Positions 9,577 to 13,472 of a stretch of 13,472 nt of DNA are shown here, in pieces. The notes beneath the pieces were generated by a model. The model was not told the DNA's origin and did not search any database. It saw only the letters and a list, made by a program, of their open reading frames with translations. Numbering within the stretch: the stretch's first letter is position 1; each line of letters starts with the position of its first letter. This DNA comes from Vairimorpha apis BRL 01 (lineage: Eukaryota > Microsporidia > Nosematidae). Position numbers and translations under genes: made by a program. The stretch covers positions 1-13,472 of the forward strand of contig KE647236.1 of NCBI GenBank assembly GCA_000447185.1. Direction: 5' to 3'.

Positions 9577-12096
9577 TTAATTTACATCTTCAACAATTGA
9601 ATATTCTTTGATTACAGTTTTAAATTTTTCAAAAGGACATTTCTTTACTTTAACTAAAACTCTTTTCTTTTCAAAATTATTTTTTGATTTTAATTTGATT
9701 TTAATTTTAGTAGAATTCTTTTCATTAATTATAAAGCTTGTTTGTTTTTCTTTTAAATCATCGATATTTGAATTAACATCACAGTCATCTAATGTATTTC
9801 CAACTGAATTTTTGTCATCCTTATGTAGATCAATTGTAGTACTATTTAATTTTTTTAAATTTACAAAAATAGTATTTTTATAGTTAACAGTCTTATAAGA
9901 ATTATCTGTAGTTGAAATTTTTTTCTTATCAATTTTTTCGGTTGTCCTTGAATTATTATTATTATTTTTAATTTTTTTTAATCGTAGAAAAGACTGTTTC
10001 AGTTAATGTATAAGTAACTACAGGTTTGATAATTCCTTTAAAATGTTTACATTTGATAATTTTTTTTAATATTTTAAAAATATTATTATTATTTGATCCT
10101 ATATTTTCATTAACATATTTATTTTTTCTTTATCAATTGTTATTGATTTTTTAATATTTTTTAAATCTTTAGTTTTTTTGAATTTTTATCAAAAGGGACT
10201 TCTTTAATAGTTTTAATTTCATTTAAAGTTTTTGTTAATATTTTTTTAATATTGCTGGTATGAAATTGTGTACATGTTTTTGTAATAATTTTAGTAGTAT
10301 TAATTGTTATAGTTTTGGAAAAACTGCTTGTGTACGTTTGAGTTTTTGTTTGAACCGTTTTTACATTTTTAATTATAGTATTTGTAGTCGATTTAGTGAA
10401 ATTCTTCGCAATAGTTTTAGTAAAATAATTAAAAAAAGTTTTAGTATGATTTTTAAATTGTGTTTTTGCCATATCTGTTGGATGTGAATTTATTATTTTT
10501 TTATTTTATTAAATATATCATCATTTAAAAATGTATTATTTTTTGTTGTTGTGGATTTATTTTTTTTATCTAAAATAAGCTTTGATAGATTTTCTGATTT
10601 GTTTATACTATTAAAAGTCTTATTTTCTAAACTATTAATTGATTTTGATTTATTATTTAGGTTATTATTTTGCTGTGATTCTTCGCTATTTATATTATTT
10701 GAAAAGTTTTCAGAGGTAAAATTATCATTTAAGATGCTTTTTTTAGCTTCTTCAAAATTAGAAACTGGAAGTTCAACTGTTTTTGTATATATAATTGTCA
10801 CCGGTTCGACATTATAACCACCAAAAATAGAAACGCTGTTTTTGATGTAAGAATCTTTTTTAAAATAGATTTATTCCTTTCTTTATCTTTAACATTTTTA
10901 ATCATTTCTGTAATTTTATTAAATACTGTAATTGTTTCATGTTTAGTCAAAGTGCTCGTTTTTGAATTCAATTTTGTAATTGTTTCATGTTCAGTCAAAG
11001 TGCTCGTTTTTGCATCTAATTTTGTAATCGTCGTTGTTTTCAATACAGTTATTATATCATGTATTGATTTTGTCTCTAATAAAGTAGTAATATCAGAAAA
11101 GAACTTTGTTTTTAGTTGTGTAGTTGTTATTTTTATTGATTCTGTTTTACAAAGCGTGGATGTTACAGTTTGGGTATCTTTAAGAATAGGTTTTTCTTCT
11201 TCAAAAACTGTTTTTATAACAACTTTGGTTGGAACTGTAAGATATTTAGTAAATACATCATACACTGTTATTGATTTCGTTTTATATATAGTAGAAAAGT
11301 TTGTGATATTAAAATTAACAGGAAAACTTTTATTTATTAAATTTTTCATAACTATTTATATAATCTTTTTCTTTAGTAAAAATTTGATTTATATTTTGTA
11401 ATTTAGGTGATTTTGCGCTTTTACTTTCTTTTGAATTATAATTTATAGTATTAAGTGGAAAATTAACTATAGTTTTAACGATTTTTTCATTTTTATTTGA
11501 TATAATATCAGTCTTAGGTAAATTAGAAATTTTTTTTCCAAGTGTATTAGTTTCTATATAGCTGTTTAAAAAAAAATTATCGTTTTTGGGACTAGAAGTA
11601 AGATTTTGTTGTGGAGTTTCATTTTTTATTCTTTTTGTATCTAAAAAAATAGAATTATAATTTTTAAATTTTTTTAATTCAAATTTGTTTTTTGAACTAT
11701 TTAAATTTAAGCGATCAATTTTATTTTTTATATTTTGACTAATATTATTTTCTACTATGGTTAAAATATCTTCATTTTTAACTTCTTTATTTAAAATAGA
11801 ATTATCTAATTTTTTTGATTTTTCTGAAGATTTTTGCTTACATTTTTTAAATAAATATTGATTTATATCAAGAAATTTAGATAATTCTGACTTATCATTT
11901 TTATTTTTTCATACCAATCTTTAAGATCGCAAGAATTATAAACTTTATTTTTAAATTGTATTGTGTCGTCAAATTTTTCTTTTATCAAATTCAAGTATGT
12001 CTCTTTTGTAAACGGACAATAAGGAATACATAATGAATTATATATATCACATTGGCAAATCATTGCAAGGTAAATTTTACATATAAAAATAAGCAT
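9577..12096 (-). CDS. large secreted Thr/Lys/Asn-rich protein with Thr-x-Thr repeats, frame-broken
   Basis: I do not recognise a family. The N-terminus is a signal-peptide-like stretch (MLIFICKIYLAMICQC) followed by a Cys cluster (C6, C14, C16, C23, C27). A Lys/Asn/Ser-rich region follows, then a long central part built on alternating Thr and hydrophobic or Lys residues (KTITIN, KTVQTKTQTYT). That part includes two copies of a 16-residue repeat of the type TITKLxxKTSTLTxHE. The C-terminus (VKVKKCPFEKF...) ends at 9577. The span of about 841 codons is coherent only if eight single-base breaks are allowed: T-runs at 11904-11909, 11342-11346, 10856-10861, 10496-10502, 10173-10179, 10122-10127 and 9972-9979 are each one base short, and 10060-10067 is one base long. 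No CCC motif precedes the start. Inference: a secreted or wall-associated protein whose Thr-rich part may be extended and glycosylated. It could also be a decaying gene. Confidence 0.6.
10931..11026 (-). repeat. two tandem 48-bp units coding for a 16-residue Thr-rich repeat
   Basis: Units 10931-10978 and 10979-11026 differ at only a few positions and encode TITKLNSKTSTLTKHE and TITKLDAKTSTLTEHE on the minus strand. Sequence on both sides (TITVFNK; LETKSIHDIITVLKTT) looks like more diverged copies, so the array probably grew by in-frame duplication inside the secreted Thr-rich gene. It sits in a stretch with no frame break. Confidence 0.85.
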
Positions 12097-12743
12097 TATG
12101 TTTTATTAAATAAAAATATTTGTTTTATGTTTTGAATTATTTTTTTATTTGTTTCAAATACGGATTAAATTATATTATTTTTATCTGTTTATTATATTAA
12201 AACATGTTATAACTTAAAATTGTAATATTTTATAAAAAAGGTAATATTAAATAAATTAAACTAATAAAAAAATATTGTTTATTTATTTTAAAAATAAAAA
12301 TTACTTCTAAATATTTAAAATTATTATTATCATGATAAATATAATAAAATGCTCTTTTTACTAGTTTAAATAATTTTATTAAGATTAAAAAATTAAAAAC
12401 TATATTTTTATTATAAACAAGAATTAATTTTATTTTAATATTCTCAAAAAATTCAATTTTGTCGATAAACGTAAATTATTTTTTATAATATTAAAAGTTT
12501 TATAAAAAAAACTATTTAAAAATATTTTGTTTTTAAAAATTAACAATTTTTATGTGAATGATTAAATACAAATAAAAATTTAGACATATTTTATTAACTA
12601 CTATTAATTAAAGAAATTTAATAAAATTTGAGCTTTGTATTATAATTTACAATTACGTTAATATAAAAATATAATTTTTTTTTAAACTCAATAAAACAAA
12701 ATTAAATTTAAAACTGCTTATATATCATCAAACTTAAGTATTT
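12097..12743. other. 650-base AT-rich spacer
   Basis: This separates the 3' end of the serpin gene from the start of the secreted Thr-rich gene. I see only A/T-rich sequence with stops in all frames, and no CCC motif near the start at 12096, unlike the other genes. Confidence 0.5.
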
Positions 12744-13472
12744 TTAATTAATTGGATTGTTAATTGTTCCCATAAATAAGGGAATTGATGTACATTCATC
12801 TTTTTGATAATCTAATGAAAAACAAAAACTTCTATTAACATTCATTTCAACATGTTCTTCTGGTAGTAACATAAAAGTTCCAATCATACTCGTTGCCGCT
12901 GCAGCTTCTGTTCCTTCTTCATTAACTTCAATAACTGCCTTTTGTTCAAATTTAACTGCATCTAAATTACCTTTAACAAGCATATTTGATAAATCAGAAG
13001 CATCCCCTGAAGCTAAATTTTTCAAATTAATAGCTTTTAAGAATTCATGCAAATTATTTTTTGAAGAAATTTTAAATTTAGGCAAATGTAAGTTTACAAT
13101 TCTTTCTGTATTTTTATTAAATAATGAGTTAAATACATTTGAATCAGTCATAGATAATTCAACTTCATTAATATTAACTCCTTCTTTTGGTAAAAAAATC
13201 GTAAGAGAAAATTTTTTTCCATTAAAATTTAATTTACAAGCTTTAAATTTTTCATTTTCATAATAATTGAATTTACATTTTTTATGCATCATTTCAACAT
13301 CGATCATTTTTTTCCCAGTAAAAAAATTTTCAATTTTAGTTTCATTTCTATCGAATTTTTGATCCCATAAACCCTTAAAATATAATGTATTAACTAAAAT
13401 TAAATTTGTATTTGGTGAAATTTTGCTTAAAAGATTAGGTATGAGATTATTTGTTGATACTGCTATACTTTC
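12744..13472 (-). CDS. serpin (serine/cysteine protease inhibitor), 5' end outside the window
   Basis: The frame is open from the stop at 12744 to the right edge, giving 242 residues. The ATG at 13307 is internal: upstream sequence continues the fold with NTLYFKGLWDQKFDRNET. Further landmarks are IFLPKEG, LHLPKFKISS, the hinge EEGTEAAAAT, FCFSLDY and PLFMGTINNP at the end. Serpins are about 370-380 residues, so roughly 130 N-terminal residues, including any signal peptide, are missing. Known: inhibitory serpins need small residues at P12-P9 of the hinge so the reactive loop can insert. Ala-Ala-Ala-Ala here predicts an active inhibitor. Counting from the hinge puts Met at P1 with Phe at P2 and Leu at P1', suggesting elastase- or chymotrypsin-like targets. 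In Nosema bombycis such proteins are thought to counter host proteases. The frame is intact despite two 7-base homopolymers. Confidence 0.95.
   Translation of the reverse strand, partial: ESIAVSTNNLIPNLLSKISPNTNLILVNTLYFKGLWDQKFDRNETKIENFFTGKKMIDVEMMHKKCKFNYYENEKFKACKLNFNGKKFSLTIFLPKEGVNINEVELSMTDSNVFNSLFNKNTERIVNLHLPKFKISSKNNLHEFLKAINLKNLASGDASDLSNMLVKGNLDAVKFEQKAVIEVNEEGTEAAAATSMIGTFMLLPEEHVEMNVNRSFCFSLDYQKDECTSIPLFMGTINNPIN

Noticed and set aside
9608..9883. Plus-strand frame of about 91 codons, hydrophobic
   Set aside because: It is an antisense shadow of the C-terminal part of the secreted Thr-rich gene, whose minus-strand frame there is continuous to the stop at 9577.
10801..10815. GGTTCGAC resembling a tRNA B box
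   Set aside because: It lies in coding sequence of the Thr-rich gene, and no cloverleaf can be drawn around it. I found no tRNA in the window.
10260..10817. Two plus-strand frames (10260-10487 and 10551-10817)
   Set aside because: Both lie antisense to well-patterned minus-strand coding sequence of the Thr-rich gene and have no start signal or recognisable motif.
10161..11349. Treating the separate minus-strand frames (10161-10472, 10493-10801, 10798-11349) as individual small genes
   Set aside because: They abut or nearly abut at homopolymers, share the same Thr/Lys/Asn style, lack start motifs, and join into one frame with single-base changes. One broken gene is simpler.
10952..11401. 149-codon plus-strand frame rich in Val, Phe, Ile and Leu, looking like a membrane protein
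   Set aside because: It is the antisense of the Thr/Lys/Asn-rich gene. Reverse complements of AAA, AAT and ACT codons give Phe, Ile and Ser, so the hydrophobic look is an artefact. It has no start motif and no family.
13305..13307. ATG at 13307 as the serpin start
   Set aside because: The same frame stays open to the window edge and encodes the conserved serpin segment NTLYFKGLWDQKF, so the ATG is internal.
1..13472. CRISPR array, insertion sequence ends or phage modules
   Set aside because: There are no regularly spaced repeats and no bacterial-type genes or ribosome binding sites. The gene content is eukaryotic.

Overview
The window looks like nuclear DNA of an AT-rich microsporidian, a fungus-related intracellular parasite. 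Four things point there. The regulators are fungal in type: a WOPR/Gti1-Pac2 domain, an Mcm1-like MADS box and a probable Med15-type KIX domain. The RNA polymerase subunit Rpb12 is reduced to 51 residues. No introns are evident. A CCC or CC motif sits 1-8 bases upstream of four of the five visible start codons, which resembles the start-proximal motif described in microsporidia. A serpin is also present, and serpins are known from Nosema bombycis. Intergenic DNA is roughly 10-15% GC and up to 3.6 kb long, so this would be one of the expanded, gene-poor microsporidian genomes. I cannot name the species. Anaerobic gut fungi share the AT richness and serpins, but fit the start motifs and compact genes less well.

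All six supported genes are on the minus strand. From high to low coordinate they are: a serpin cut by the right edge (12744-13472); a roughly 840-codon Thr/Lys/Asn-rich protein with a signal peptide (9577-12096); RPB12, 24 bases further on (9397-9552); a WOPR-domain regulator (6482-7546); an Mcm1-like MADS protein (5711-5956); and a large Asn-rich protein with an N-terminal KIX-like domain that runs off the left edge (1-2120). The long stretches between them are mostly featureless AT-rich DNA. Exceptions are a sharp GC-richer island at about 3101-3200, a plus-strand relic near 2659-2775, and a decayed, GC-richer block at about 4400-5560.

The most striking feature is that the three long genes are broken by about 14 single-base frame breaks. 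Nearly all fall in or next to A-runs on the coding strand, and 12 of 14 are one base short. The protein stays coherent and stop-free on either side of each break. One break lies inside the conserved WOPR domain. This is either systematic homopolymer under-calling in the assembly, or real breaks that are recent or tolerated (for example by slippage on poly-A). The sequence alone cannot decide.

Three regulators within 8 kb (KIX/Mediator-like, MADS, WOPR) plus a core polymerase subunit give the left and middle part a transcription theme. The right part holds two candidate host-interface proteins, the Thr-rich secreted protein and the serpin. I see no evidence of a shared operon.
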